The notes under the pieces: model-generated
Told to the model about the DNA's origin: nothing
Databases searched by the model: none
The model's input: only the letters and a program-made list of their open reading frames with translations
Made by a program: the position numbers and the translations under genes
Source: Mercurialis annua
Lineage: Eukaryota > Streptophyta > Magnoliopsida > Malpighiales > Euphorbiaceae
DNA length: 64,000 nt
Assembly (NCBI RefSeq): GCF_937616625.2
Contig: NC_065573.1
Coordinates: forward strand, 19,917,001 to 19,981,000
Direction of reading: 5' to 3'
Part shown: positions 1 through 14,539 of the stretch, piece after piece
Numbering within the stretch: position 1 is the stretch's first letter
Layout: every line of letters starts with the position of its first letter

Positions 1-19
1 TGATACTTTATAAATTTTT

Positions 20-320
20 GGCCAAATAATTAAAAAATGTCAAAATTTTCATGAAAGTTTTACTAAATCTTTCAATTTTATCTAATTTGTCCTGAAACTT
101 ATGATTTCATTTCAATTTTGTCCAACTACACAATTTTTCTTATATGGCGCTGATGTATGGTATGTCACATCAGCGCCGCGTAGGCGCCACATGAGCAAAT
201 TATACAATTGGACAAAATAGAAACGAAATCATGCGTTCCATGACAAATTGAATAAAATTGAAAGGTTTGGACTTTTGTGAAACTTTCATGAAAGGTTTGA
301 TCTTTTTTGATCATTTGCCC
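20..320. mobile_element. Mutator-like MITE (foldback, ~300 bp)
   Basis: The two halves are long imperfect inverted repeats, with shared blocks such as TTTCATGAAAGTTT and TTTCAATTTTAT on opposite strands. The left end reads GGCCAAATAATT and the right end, reverse-complemented, reads GGGCAAATGATC. Flanking 9-mers at 11-19 and 321-329 match at 8 of 9 positions (TAAATTTTT and TAAACTTTT), as expected for a Mutator-type target duplication. There is no coding capacity, so it would need an autonomous partner. Confidence 0.6.
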
Positions 321-426
321 TAAACTTTTTAGGAATGACAAGAATCAATTTGAGAAACGATCATGAATTGAAGCAGTGGCAGATCTAGACATTAAATTTT
401 GAAAGATCCAATTTATTATTAAATTA

Positions 427-735
427 GGGGTAATGTCATAAAAATTCACGAACTTTACACGTTTTCTCATTTTAATCATGCATTTTAAATTTTCTCATTT
501 TCATGCACGAACTACCACTTTTTCTCAAATTCATGCACCGTGCTGAGATATCACGGCTCCAGTGGTGTAATTCGCTGAGGTGGAGGTTATTTTATACCAA
601 TGAATGAGTGCCACCTCAGCACCGTGTATGAATTTGGGAAAAAGTGATAGTTCGTGTATGAAAATGAGAAAATTTAAACTTTGTGATCAAAATGAGAAAA
701 CGTGTAAAGTTCGTGATTTTTTTTAACATTAACCC
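427..735. mobile_element. Mutator-like MITE with perfect 9-bp TSD
   Basis: The element starts GGGGTAATGTC and ends, reverse-complemented, GGGTTAATGTT. Its arms share long blocks such as GAACTTTACACGTTTTCTCA. The 9-mer ATTAAATTA is present at 418-426 and again at 736-744. It is non-coding. A second member of the same family lies at 2935-3261, and a more diverged relative at 17233-17567. Confidence 0.85.
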
Positions 736-744
736 ATTAAATTA

Positions 745-1210
745 TTATATTTTTATGATGTTTATTATATTCATTTCTTAAAAGAAAAATATTTTAGTTC
801 GGTTTAAACGATAAAAAATCTAGTTTTGATTTGGTGAAAAATTATCTTAATTATTGAGCTTATTAGTTTAGTAAGGTTTGGTTTAAAATATTAAATGTTT
901 TTAATAAATTGGTTTAGTTTGGTTATAAAAAAGAGGGAATTTTCTACGCTACACTATTTTTCATTTTATTTACAGTTTTACATTGTCTTTTTTGTTTTTA
1001 CTTTTCTATTTTTTTTTACAAAGAATATCTTTTTTTTTTAATTTCAGAAATATCTTTTTTCACTTTTTAATTATTTATTTTTTTTATATAGATTTTTTTG
1101 GTGTTTTATTTTATTTATTTATCGTGTTTTTTAGTGTAACTATAATGTATTATAGAGTATCTATTGTATTTTGTTAGTGTAACTATGTTGTTTTTATAGT
1201 GTAACAATAG

Positions 1211-1263
<53 letters not shown>

Positions 1264-1949
1264 TATTTATGTTGTTTTTGTAGTGTTTTTATAGTGTATA
1301 CCACAAAAACACTGTAAATACACCAGAAAAACATAGATACACTAGAAAGCACTATAAATACACAAGAATTACACTATAACGTAAATACACCATAAAAACA
1401 CTACAAATACACCATAAATCAATTTATTTTTACAAAATCAATAGCATCAAAATAAAAGAACAAATATATGAACAAAAAAAGACGAAATAATTATATGAGT
1501 AATAGAACAATTTAATAAATATAAAAATAATAGATCTACAACAATCTCTTTACAAAAAATCTAATTCATCCCAAAAAATTAAAAAAATGAAAAAAATCTA
1601 AAAACGACGTCGAGGAATTCATCAGAAAAAACGCAGTGACGAGAAAATCATTGAAGGAATTGCGACGATGAGAGATCTATCAAAAAATCGCGACGGTGAA
1701 AAAAATACGACGGAAAATCCACCGAAAAACGTGCGACGGAGAAACGAAAGAAAGTGGCAATCGAAAAAGAAGAAGAGAGGAAGAAAATTTGATAGGGAGA
1801 GAAGTGAAAAGAAAGAGAAATTTAATAAGGGAGAAAATTAAAGAGAAAGAGAGAATTTGTGCGAGGATATAGAAAAAATGTGATGGTTATGAAAATCAAT
1901 TGACTTAAAATGAGATAAAGCCGTAATATATAGTAGGGTAATTTTTATT
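745..1949. other. AT-rich intergenic stretch, no gene seen
   Basis: This stretch has long T-runs, a (TA)n microsatellite, and repeated GTGTAACTATR/GTTGTTTTTATAGTGT motifs on both sides of that microsatellite, partly as inverted repeats. Short open frames are low-complexity Phe/Leu-rich runs without similarity that I recognise. It may be an old repeat that I cannot delimit. Confidence 0.5.
1217..1260. repeat. (TA)22 microsatellite
   Basis: An uninterrupted alternating TA run of 44 bp within AT-rich intergenic DNA. Short GTGTA-containing repeats flank it on both sides. Confidence 0.97.
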
Positions 1950-2837
1950 GGCTAATCACCTCAAAAACTACCGACGTTTTATTTTTTTTCGATAACACCT
2001 GGCCTTACAATTTCTTCAATTGCACCCTATTTTGTATTTTTACGTTTCAATAGCACCCTAATTTAGAAAAAATAGATGATTTTATTATTATAAGGATTAA
2101 ATTTTATAAAACAATCAAATTTAAGGGTCGTTTTATACCTTTTTTAACTTGGACAAGTTCTAATAAGTTCCTTAACTTAAAAAACTTTCAAATAAATTCT
2201 AAATAAAAAATTTAATTAAATACATATATAATTAATTATTTAATTAAATTTTTTAAAACGGAATCCACCATTCCCGCCAGCCGCCGCTCTCCGGTCTACA
2301 CTGGAGACGAGCTGCTCGTCTTCTATGGAAGACGAACAGCTCGTCTTCCATGCAAGACCAGCAGAAAAGACTAGCAGATTTGCTGGTCTTCCATGGGGAA
2401 GACCATCAGATATGGTCTTCCATAGAAGACGTGAAGCTCGTCTTCCATGGGGAAGACCATCATATATGGTCTTCCATGGAAGACGCGAAGCTCGTCTTAC
2501 ATGGAAGACCGGTGACAGAGAGCGGCGTCCGACAGAGGTGGTGACGGAGAGCGGCGGCGGTCCGAAGGGAGGCGGTGACTTTTTATTTATATATTTTTTG
2601 TTATAGAGAAGAGAGTTTATACGTATAATTTAAAACATTATATGACATTTAGAGTTATTCAAAAATATGAAGAATTTGTTTTGAATTTTATCCAAATGAA
2701 AAAAGTTAAATTTAATACTTTAGGGTGCTATTGAAACATAAAAACATGAAATAGGGTGCAATTGACGAAATTAAAAGGTCAGGGTGTTATTGAAAAATAA
2801 ATAAATAAAAGGTCGGTAGTTTTTGAGGTGATTAGTC
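1950..2837. mobile_element. TIR element with GC-rich palindromic core
   Basis: The left end GGCTAATCACCTCAAAAACT matches the reverse complement of the right end, GACTAATCACCTCAAAAACT. Further matching blocks inside the arms include CAATTGCACCCTATTT and CAATAGCACCCTAA. The middle is abruptly GC-rich and palindromic. A shorter relative with similar arms lies at 4099-4602. No clean TSD is visible, since the flanks 1941-1949 and 2838-2846 do not match well. The termini resemble the Mutator-like MITEs nearby. It encodes no transposase. Confidence 0.7.
2281..2515. repeat. Array of GTCTTCCATGGAAGAC-type palindromes
   Basis: Consecutive inverted modules are built from GAAGACGAGCT/AGCTCGTCTTC and GGTCTTCCATGGAAGACC. 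Each module can fold on itself and also pair with its neighbours. The open frames here translate the repeat and are unlikely to be genes. The array is the core of the surrounding TIR element. Confidence 0.85.
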
Positions 2838-2934
2838 TTTTTGATATAATGTTTTAAATAAGGGCAGAGAGGAAAATTATGAAAAGAGGAACAAAAAAAC
2901 TGTAACTATCTTTCAAAATGAGGTATTTTAAAAA

Positions 2935-3261
2935 GAGGTAATGTCATAAAAATTCACCAACTTTACACGTTTTCTCATTTTAATCACGCTGTTTAAAAAT
3001 CGTCATTTTCATACATGAACTATCAATTTTTTTCAAATTCATACACTGTTCGAAAATTCAGTGAAAATTGCTGAGTTGACAACCGGATAGTGACATGTTA
3101 TAATGTATCAGATAGTGACACGCCAGCAATTTTTACCGGATTTTTGAACTGTGTATAAATTTGAGGAAAAATGATAGTTGGTGTATGAAAATGACGATTT
3201 TTAAACGACGCGATTAAAATAAGAAAACGTATAAAATTGATAAATTTTTTAACATTACTTC
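2935..3261. mobile_element. Mutator-like MITE, second copy of the 427-735 family
   Basis: It begins GAGGTAATGTCATAAAAATT and ends, reverse-complemented, GAAGTAATGTT. The arms contain the same ACTTTACACGTTTTCTCATT block as the copy at 427-735. A perfect 9-bp target duplication, TTTTAAAAA, is present at 2926-2934 and 3262-3270. It is non-coding. Confidence 0.85.
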
Positions 3262-3270
3262 TTTTAAAAA

Positions 3271-4089
3271 TAATCCCTATAAAAATTTAAAATTTTCATT
3301 TAATTGGGTTTGGTTTGAACGAAATATACGTTTTCATATTTAAAACTAAAATGATGATAATCATTAATACTAAATAGTGATCATTATACCAATAAATTAT
3401 AATTTATATAAAATTTCATTTTTTTCATAGACACTCTTCTTTTTCAATGATAAAAATAACAGTGACTTTCATGCAAATTGTATATATCTATGATTATGAT
3501 TATTGAGCTTAATAATTAATAGTAATATTATTTAATTTATACATCTATGATGTTGTCTGATTTTTATTCAATTATAATTCATGGGTAATTATCCTCATAT
3601 GTGATTTTAATCTTGAATCTAGATATTTTAAATGTTCTCAATTTTGATTATAAAAAATTATGGATTTATATATATGATTTTTTTCAAAGCAATTAATTTC
3701 AGTAAAAAAATTGGACCTATTTATTTTTTCTCTGAGTGGGTCATGGTCCCCTCTAGTCTAGGCAACGGTCCGTCACTGAGTTGGAGTCGAGTTCTGACTA
3801 TATAGATGAACTGCTTATCAAATTTAGTACTCATATTTAGACAATGCAATTTATATCAACCCAGTTAGTTTTAGAATTTTCACTTGTTGAAATGATAAAA
3901 GTTTGCGTACTTAACCCATTGGACTTCTATTTATCGGCCTGGCCTTTTTTCTTCTCTTTCCAAATTTTTAAAAAAAAGAAATTACACGGTATACCAAGAA
4001 AACAAAAAATATTTACATTAATACCAACCTTAAAATCTCTTTAAAAAATGTTTTGCCAGCTCGATCAGAAAATTCTTCATTGGCTGTTA
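3271..4089. other. Intergenic, no gene seen
   Basis: AT-rich sequence without a supported gene or a recognisable element. The longest open frame (3844-4044) has no motif that I recognise and sits in low-complexity sequence. Confidence 0.5.
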
Positions 4090-4098
4090 TTTTTCAAA

Positions 4099-4602
4099 GG
4101 CCTAATGTCTTAAAAAACCCCGACCTTTTATCCCCTTTTCAATCATACCCTGACGTTGAAAATTTATCAATTTTACCCTATTTTGCATTTTTGTGTTTCA
4201 ATTGTACCCTGAAAAATTAAATTAACGTCTTTTGCGTTTGGAAATTTGTTTAAAACATTCTTCATGTCTCGCATATATTGATTGTATATTTTTAAAATTT
4301 ATTTAAATTTAGTTAAATTAATTAAGAATTTAAATTAGTGTTAATTTGATTATGGTTTTTAGTTAGTTTTTAAAAATAAAGGACTTATTTGTACTTTTTT
4401 GAATAAAAAAGAATTTAATTTCATGTTTAGACTTAATTAATTGAATGATTTCATCATTTAAGTAAAAAAATTAACAAAAATTAAAATATTGGGGTACAAT
4501 TGAAAACGGAAAATTCAAAAGTGGGTAAAATTGACAAATTTTCAACGTCGGGGTGGAATTGAAAAAAAGTTTAAAGGTAAGGGGTTTTTGAGTGATTAGA
4601 CC
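4099..4602. mobile_element. Mutator-like MITE
   Basis: The left end GGCCTAATGTCTTAAAAAAC pairs with the right end, which reads GGTCTAATCACTCAAAAACC when reverse-complemented. The arms share CAATTGTACCC and TGAAAATTTGTCAATTTTACC blocks. Flanking 9-mers TTTTTCAAA (4090-4098) and TTTTTTAAA (4603-4611) differ at one base. It is related to the larger element at 1950-2837 but lacks the palindromic core. Confidence 0.75.
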
Positions 4603-4728
4603 TTTTTTAAACATATATGGTTGATGGGCCGATTTTAATAGCATGAGCTAATGGGTCTCATTTAGCAAAGGGTTAGGGCTTGTTACATAAATACCCCTTG
4701 AAGAAATTAGACCCAACGGTGTATAAGG

Positions 4729-5602
4729 TGGTGTTTGATAAAACTGAAAATTAAGTGCTGAAAATTAAGTGCTGAATTTTAAGGGCTGAAAATAATAATT
4801 ACTGAATTTGTTAAGTGCTGAATCAAATAAGTCTGTTTGATAACTGCAAGTCTGCAATTACTGAATATTATTAAAATTATTATATTTACATATTAAACCT
4901 TTAAGGATTAACTATTTTAAAAATAAATTAATAAATATAAATTATATATTATATATTATTTGAAATTTTTCAAATATTACTAAAATATATAAAAAAATAT
5001 ATTAGAAATATTACATATATCATAAATAAAAATTATAAATTTTAGTTGCATATGTTGATAAATAGTCCTTAAAGATTATAATGATACTCTCCTTTATCTT
5101 GAAAATTAGCCCTTAAAATAAAATATTAGTTTTTAAAACTCTAAAAAATCGTTTAAATATGATGATAAATGTTGTGTGTTACAAACAGAAGTCCAAATTA
5201 AAAAGCGGAAATATTTATAAAAAAAAAGTAAAAATATACATTAAAATATTTATAATGAAAAATATAGTACCTTGCAATTTTAAGTGCTGATTTAAATATA
5301 ATACACTCATTGTGATATTGAAAAAATAAATAAATTAATATATGTGGGATAAAATATTTTTATTCGAGAGTAATAATTGGAAATAATAAGGATATAAAGT
5401 TTATTCAATGATAAAACTAATATTTAACAATTTAATGTTTTCAGTAAAAAAAATAAGTCAAAATTTTTGACTTATTATTTTAAGTGGTTTTTGGCTTAAC
5501 TGAATAAGTTAAGTTGAACTTTTTTGAGTTATCAAACCAACTTAAAACAATTAAGTGCTTAATGTATTAATTTAAGTAATAAGTTGGGTTATCAAACACC
5601 CA
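4729..5602. mobile_element. TIR DNA element, superfamily not resolved
   Basis: The left end TGGTGTTTGATAA matches the reverse complement of the right end, TGGGTGTTTGATAA. Subterminal repeats of AAGTGCTGAA and TTAAGTGCTTAA occur near both ends. No transposase frame is visible. GGTGTTTGGTAA-type ends are common on plant PIF/Harbinger- and hAT-like MITEs. I could not fix a target duplication, so the superfamily is left open. Confidence 0.6.
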
Positions 5603-7084
5603 ATATTCTCACTAATACGGTCACACGTTCTACTTTTGAGGATTAGAAATGGTAGATGAGTGAATGCTAAGAAGGACATCTGGATCATTTCATCTCATAA
5701 TATAAAACCGGTTGTTTAAAAGAATTTACTTGACATGTCAGTTTTTACTAATCATAGGAATGTTTAAATGGGATTTGGCCGAGTAAGCCATCCCTTTTTA
5801 TGCCCACGACACTGCCAGTATTCTCCAAATTCCTATTAGCAACCGATTACCACTGGATACATTATTTCATCGTCATAACAAGAATGAGATATATACTGTC
5901 AAGTTTCGGTATTGTAAACGCAGTCGATACGCTTTGCAAACCCAATGCTAGCTCCTCGATGGCTGCCGCCGATAACAGTTTATGGAACATGATTTAGCAT
6001 TTTTTGATTCCTTCGAAGGTAAAACATTTTATATGGCGTGTGTGCAATGAAGCCTCACATTCTAATAGGAATTTACTTGGCGAGTTGCAACTGTAGTGGT
6101 GAGCAAACTATTGAATCCTGGTAGCGCAGTAGATCATATTCAATTGATCATTGAAGATTGCTTGGCGAGTTGTCATGGTCATGATGTTTGTTTTTAATAC
6201 TATGTAACAAAGTTGTTCACTCTCTAGTAAAATATTGTAGTGATCGCACTTTTGACAAAAATATTACTTTTTATATTAGTGAGGTTGTAAATGTTGTTTC
6301 TTAATCAATAAAGTGCACCTTAAAAAAAGACGTTAACGATTCTAAAGCAACGATTGCATGGCTATATTTTTTTAACTTTTAATGTTCTTTATTATGCATT
6401 ATTAATTAATATTTATCTATTTTAATTTAAATTTATAATTAAGATTAAATGATCTCTATATCGAATTGTATCAACAATTAGAATAACAGATAACCATATG
6501 AAATAATAAAATCTTCGAATCAAATCAATATATTTTGAAATTTCATCTTATTTTTTTTTGAATTTAATTCAATTTCTAAGATTTAAAAATATCGAACTCC
6601 ATCGAAAATATGCACAACTCCAATTGTTGCTTCAGAAAAAGATACATTCAGAATTTAAAAGAGAAATAAGGACATTCAAAATGGTTGTTGCTTAGTACTC
6701 ACTTTATGCCATAAAAACAAATATCTAGTAGTACTGTTCTTTTTCTTCTTACGTTTCACTTTCAGATTATAAGCATATTTTACTTTAAGATAATTATTGG
6801 TTTACTCATATTTTGGTTAATGTTTCTATTTTTTTCTCTTTTTCATTAAAAATACTAGTATTATTGTTTCTTATCATCATTAGTTTAAAAATATTAAAAT
6901 ATTAAATTATTTTAAATTTATTAATAAATTATAATTCAAATAATATAAGTGCTGGGAGCAAAACATTGTTAGATCGTGGGTTCAAATTTTTCCACCAACA
7001 CTCTCCCTTTCCCAATTATCGAAAAAATAATAATTTAAATTTAACAAAAAAATAATAAAGTAAAACATTATTACTTTAAATCAG

Positions 7085-7143
<59 letters not shown>

Positions 7144-8446
7144 AAATGACTAATAGAATGTTTATAATTTTAAATTTTATAAATCATTTATTTTAAATTT
7201 ACATATTATTATTATTTTTAGAAGTATTTAATTAAAGAAACCTTTATTATGACTTTGAAAAAATTCTATAAATATTTACACAATTGTTTTTATTCATTTT
7301 CTACTTTTTTTATAAAGATAAACATTTTAAAAAATATTTGATTTTACAAACCTTATAAATTTTAGTTGTTTATAAACTAGTGATTTCTTTTTGATAATTT
7401 AGACTAGTGATTTTTCTATAATAAAATTAAAATTTTGAAAATATTTAGTTTAAACTAATTTAATTTACTTATTTTAAATATTTAAGTTTACAATGTTAGT
7501 GTGTTATAAATCACAATTAATTAAAAAATCTACCTGTATAATTTTGAAAAATGTACATTTATCTATAATTAAATCTAAATTAATAAAATTCAAAGTCAAA
7601 TTCTCAATGACCTACTCTTTTTGATAATCAAATAAACTTCTATCAATATCAAGCAATTATAAGTGTAAAAGTTAGAAAAAATATAACTGTTTTTAATGAC
7701 CTGACATGCAACAAAATGTAAAGCCTTATTTGCATATCACTTTATAAAATAAAAATAAAATTACATAACTGTTCTATTACAATATGATCCAATACTTCTT
7801 TATTTAACAGGAAACTCACCAACCCTTTATAAAATAACAAGCAAACCTATTATAAAGAAAAGACAATAAAATTTTTGTGAAAAAAGAAAATCGCTGCAAT
7901 AAAAATACCAGAAAAATTAATATAACCTATAAACGATTTTATTTTCAGTTGTATATATATATTAGAATTGATGCGCCTCGTCGATAGATCTACAGACACA
8001 AATAAAAAAGATAAAAATAATTCGGTTATTTATTTTATTTTAAAACAATAAAAAATAAATACGGTTAATAATAAAAATAAATTCTTGACAACATGTGAAA
8101 AAAAAAATGAAAAATCTTAAAGACTAAGAAAAGAATATGAATTTTTCAATGACCTACTTGTCAAATGACTTAAGTAGCAATTTATCCTTTAAATTTATAA
8201 ACAATGGGCAGTTAACATATAAATTAATTTTGTTGGCAAATCAGTATATGAATTTGGTGATTATGGGCAACTAGCTCATTTTGATAAATTAACTTATAAG
8301 TTAAGGGGACAAATTGTCAATTTAAGAGAAAATCAACTAACAAATTAAAAGGATAAATTGTTAAAATGGGACAAATTGTTTATAATTACTATATTTGTAT
8401 ATTAATTTGTATATAAAATTAATTTATATGTTAATTGCTCATTTCT
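5603..8446. other. AT-rich intergenic stretch, no gene supported
   Basis: Mostly AT-rich DNA. A segment around 5790-6130 has more balanced composition and one short open frame (5800-5997), but no family motif that I recognise. It could be a gene relic. A long (TA)n run lies at 7086-7139. Confidence 0.5.
7086..7139. repeat. (TA)27 microsatellite
   Basis: A 54-bp uninterrupted alternating TA run, the longer of the two in this window. Confidence 0.97.
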
Positions 8447-8455
8447 TACAAATTG

Positions 8456-9733
8456 GGCTAATAATCACCCACGGCCCCTGACTTTAGGGGTATCTTACGC
8501 TAAACCCCCTGATCTAAAAAAAGCTGCCGTAAACCCCCTAAACTTTACCTAATGATCAGCTAAACCCCTTTTACCCTAAAACCGCCCCAAAAAACCGCCC
8601 CAAGCTCTTTATTTTTTCAAAAATACCTAAAATACCCCTAAGGTCAATAACAAAAACCAAACCAACCTAATCTAACCAAATCTAAAATCATTCACCTAAC
8701 CAAATCAGATATAAACCATCCAAATGATACTTAAATCACCAATCAACTCAATTAAATCAAACCATCCAACCGAAACTTTCACCCGCCGCCGCCGGTTTTT
8801 TCCGGCCACCACCGTCCATTGCCGGAAAAAAAATTATCCAAATAATAACTCCTTTAATTTTAAAAAATAATAATTATTATTTTTAATTTAATTTTTTTTT
8901 TTAAAATTAATTTAAACCCACCGCGGTGGGTCTGCTCACCGGAGAGCAGACCCACCACGGTGGGTCTGCTGTGCAGCAGACCCACCGGCCGGTGGGTCTG
9001 CTCTGTGCAGCAGACCCACCGGCGTGGGTCTGCTCTGTGCAGCAGAGCCACCGGCGTGGGTCTGCTGCAAAGAGCAGACCCACCACGGGTCTGCTCTTTG
9101 AAGCAGACCCACGGTGGGTCTGCTATTTGCAGCAGACCCACCGGCGCCGGTGGGTCTGCTGCAAAGAGCAGACCCACCGCGGGTCTGCTCTTTGTAGCAG
9201 ACCCGCGGTGGGTCTGCTCTTTGCAGCAGACCCACCGGCGCGGTGGATCTGCTGCAAAGAGCAGACCCACCGTGGGTCTGCTTCAAAGAGCAGACCCGTG
9301 GTGGGTCTGCTCTTTGCAGCAGACCCACGCCGGTGGGTCTGCTGCACAGCAGACCCACCGCGGTGGGTCTGCTCTCCGGTGAGCAGACCCACCGCGGTGG
9401 GTCTGCTCACCGGCATGAATTAAAAAAAGTATTTTTTTTTTATTTTTTTATTTAAATTAAAAATAATTATTTATTTAATTTTTAAATAAATTTAGGTTTG
9501 ATTAGATTTGTTTGGTTTGATTTGATTGGGTCGGTTTTAAGTGTGGTTAGATTGGAGTTGTCTGGTTTGTTTGTATTTATTTACAGTTTTGAAGGGTATT
9601 TTGGTCAATTTATGCGAAAAGGGGTTTAGCGAGCGCCGCCACAAAGATTAGGGGGTTTACTGATCGTTTTTTTTTATCAGGGGGTTTGTCGTAAGGTACC
9701 CCTAAAGTCAGGGGCCGTGGGTGATTATTAGCC
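8456..9733. mobile_element. Mutator-like non-autonomous element with palindromic GC core
   Basis: The terminal inverted repeats are long and nearly perfect. Both ends read GGCTAATAATCACCCACGGC inward and continue through CCCTGACTTTAGGGGTA with about one mismatch. A perfect 9-bp duplication, TACAAATTG, is at 8447-8455 and 9734-9742. The arms are AT-rich and repeat the phrase AAACCCCCT. The core is a 0.5-kb GC-rich palindrome array. No transposase is encoded. The clean TSD and TIR suggest a fairly recent insertion. Confidence 0.88.
8917..9414. repeat. Array of GTGGGTCTGCT/AGCAGACCCAC inverted modules
   Basis: About 500 bp consists of alternating GTGGGTCTGC and GCAGACCCAC half-units. They are separated by short spacers such as TCTTTGCA, TGTGCA and TCACCGG, and form some ten potential hairpins in a row. 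The modules contain few stop codons, so overlapping frames stay open on both strands. These frames are repeat translations, not genes. Confidence 0.93.
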
Positions 9734-9742
9734 TACAAATTG

Positions 9743-10340
9743 AGGGTATTTTTACCACTTAATTCTTGTCAAATTATTGTGGAGATTAATTTGATGTGGG
9801 GCCAAATAACAAGTGAGGATAATGTCAAAAAAGGTAAAGCAAGCTGCTATCACCAATGACGTGGTCCTTATAAAATCGAGATGATTCTGCAAAAACCTTA
9901 CTATGAATGCAACAATTAATATTAAATGCCCGAAAGAAGAGGAAAAAATGAACTTTGTTTTAAAAATGACATGTCTAACATAATTTTGTCTACAATCATA
10001 AAAATAAAATAAAAGCATATTTTGTCAGTCTATTTTTAGTTTCTCGAGTGTGAACGGAATAATCCATTATGAAATGTGAACATGATATATTCTCCATGAA
10101 TTAAACTAGGACAACCGACTAATTAGTCTGAAAAATAAATAATAAATTTGATTTGATTTAATACAAAAATAAATTGTTGAAATTGTGTGTGTGATGGTTT
10201 GGAACATTCATGATCCTCATTTTATTATTTAAGTAATTTTAAAATAAAATTTCATGACCACTATTTTTTCTTTGAACTCTATTATTAGAGGAAAAATAAA
10301 CAATACAATTAATTAAATTTATAATAACGGGAAAAATAAT
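9743..10340. other. Intergenic, no gene seen
   Basis: AT-rich sequence between two transposable elements, without a supported coding region. The minus-strand open frame at 9752-10018 shows no recognisable motif. Confidence 0.5.
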
Positions 10341-10519
10341 AATTTTCTGCAAACACTGTTGCAGGAAACTCCTGCAACAGTATTTGCAAAACATGACATG
10401 TGTTAATTATTCAAAATTAAATGGGTAATTAGCCATTTAAAAACCCATCCTATAAGACGTGTCATGTTTTGCAAACACTGTTGCAGGAGTTTCCTGCAAC
10501 AGTGTTTGCAGGAAATTTT
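10341..10519. mobile_element. Small MITE with a hairpin inside each arm
   Basis: The arms are inverted copies: 10341-10400 matches the reverse complement of 10460-10519. Each arm is itself a palindrome, TGCAAACACTGTTGCAGGA, then AAC, then TCCTGCAACAGTATTTGCA. The element can therefore fold either as one long hairpin or as two separate ones. It is about 180 bp with an AT-rich centre. I could not fix a target duplication. Confidence 0.75.
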
Positions 10520-11141
10520 TATTCTAACAGGAATTACGTTAGAAATTACAATCCAATATTGTTTAATATTACTTGCATTATAAAACCAAAAAGTAATTGA
10601 ACCACAAGAATAAGTCGTCCCGATTCATTTGGTTTTAAAACATTTCAATTCTCAAAACTGAAAATATTAAAACTACTTAACTTAAAAGAAATTATCGTTC
10701 AAAATTTAAATTGATTTAATTCTTTAAAAGTAGGTAAAGATTAGATGCAATGAAGCTGATTATAAAATATTAAATTTACTAAAAAGAAAGAAAATAAATT
10801 ACATCATCAACAATGTCTTGGATTTTTTCTAATGTTTAACTTTTTAAATTTGATGTTTTATTTTTAAAAAAATATCAGATAAATACTTTTAGTCATTTTT
10901 TGTCATCAAAATAAGTCATTTTTTTTCCAAATCAAAATAAGTATTTGATTAAAAATTCAGATGATAAAATGGTAAATTTCTAAGAATTTCTTCACCTATT
11001 GATATTAGTTTTTACTAATAAAAAAAGAGAATATAAACTTTAAAAAATCAGGTTAATCTTATGTAAGAAAATCGAGGTTGAATCTCGATCCGTTAGACGA
11101 CCCAATCCAGCAAATAAAGATAATAGACGGTAGATAATGTC
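10520..11141. other. Upstream intergenic region of the MDHAR gene
   Basis: AT-rich DNA leading into the promoter, without a supported gene. The minus-strand frame at 11059-11277 lies over the promoter and 5' untranslated region and has no family motif. Confidence 0.5.
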
Positions 11142-11151
11142 GCCACGTGGC
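11142..11151 (+). promoter_or_regulatory. G-box palindrome GCCACGTGGC upstream of MDHAR
   Basis: A perfect 10-bp palindrome with the CACGTG core, about 140 bp before the start codon. bZIP and bHLH factors bind such sites, and they mark light-, abscisic acid- and stress-responsive promoters. A CCAAT motif (11169-11173) and a weak TATA-like TTAAATA (11181-11187) follow, so the site sits where a proximal promoter is expected. Binding is inferred from sequence only. Confidence 0.6.
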
Positions 11152-11288
11152 TGCATCACATTCACCAGCCAATCGTTCTTTTAAATATCCGACCAGTAAC
11201 AGCAGAACAAATATTACAATTTTCTCACAAACACCAAAAGAAGAAAAAACTGTGAAAAAACGGCCAAGCAAAGACACTGATAACTAAA

Positions 11289-14436
<3,148 letters not shown>

Positions 14437-14525
14437 AAATCTTTCTATATGATTTTAAGTTTCTACACCCATTGAATAGCTTACGGTGGTTTGTTTTGTG
14501 TTGAATGAGTTATTTGAAACTACTG

Positions 14526-14531
14526 AATAAA
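14526..14531 (+). terminator. Likely polyadenylation signal of MDHAR
   Basis: AATAAA lies 90 bp after the stop codon, followed by T-rich sequence. A second possible signal, AATAATAAAAA, lies near 14622. Plant signals are loose, so the exact cleavage site cannot be read from sequence. Confidence 0.5.
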
Positions 14532-14539
14532 TTGTGGAG

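Noticed and set aside
5800..5997. 65-aa frame in a less AT-rich stretch
   Set aside because: There is no recognised domain, splice context or similarity. A gene relic is possible but cannot be supported.
6950..7010. GTGGGTTCAAATTTTTCC resembling a Pol III B box, possibly a SINE
   Set aside because: No matching A box at the right spacing, no tail and no TSD could be seen.
8860..9455. Several overlapping open frames on both strands with QTHRGGSA/SRPTVVGLL-type repeats
   Set aside because: They translate the GTGGGTCTGC/GCAGACCCAC array in different frames. The array contains few stops, and there is no family similarity.
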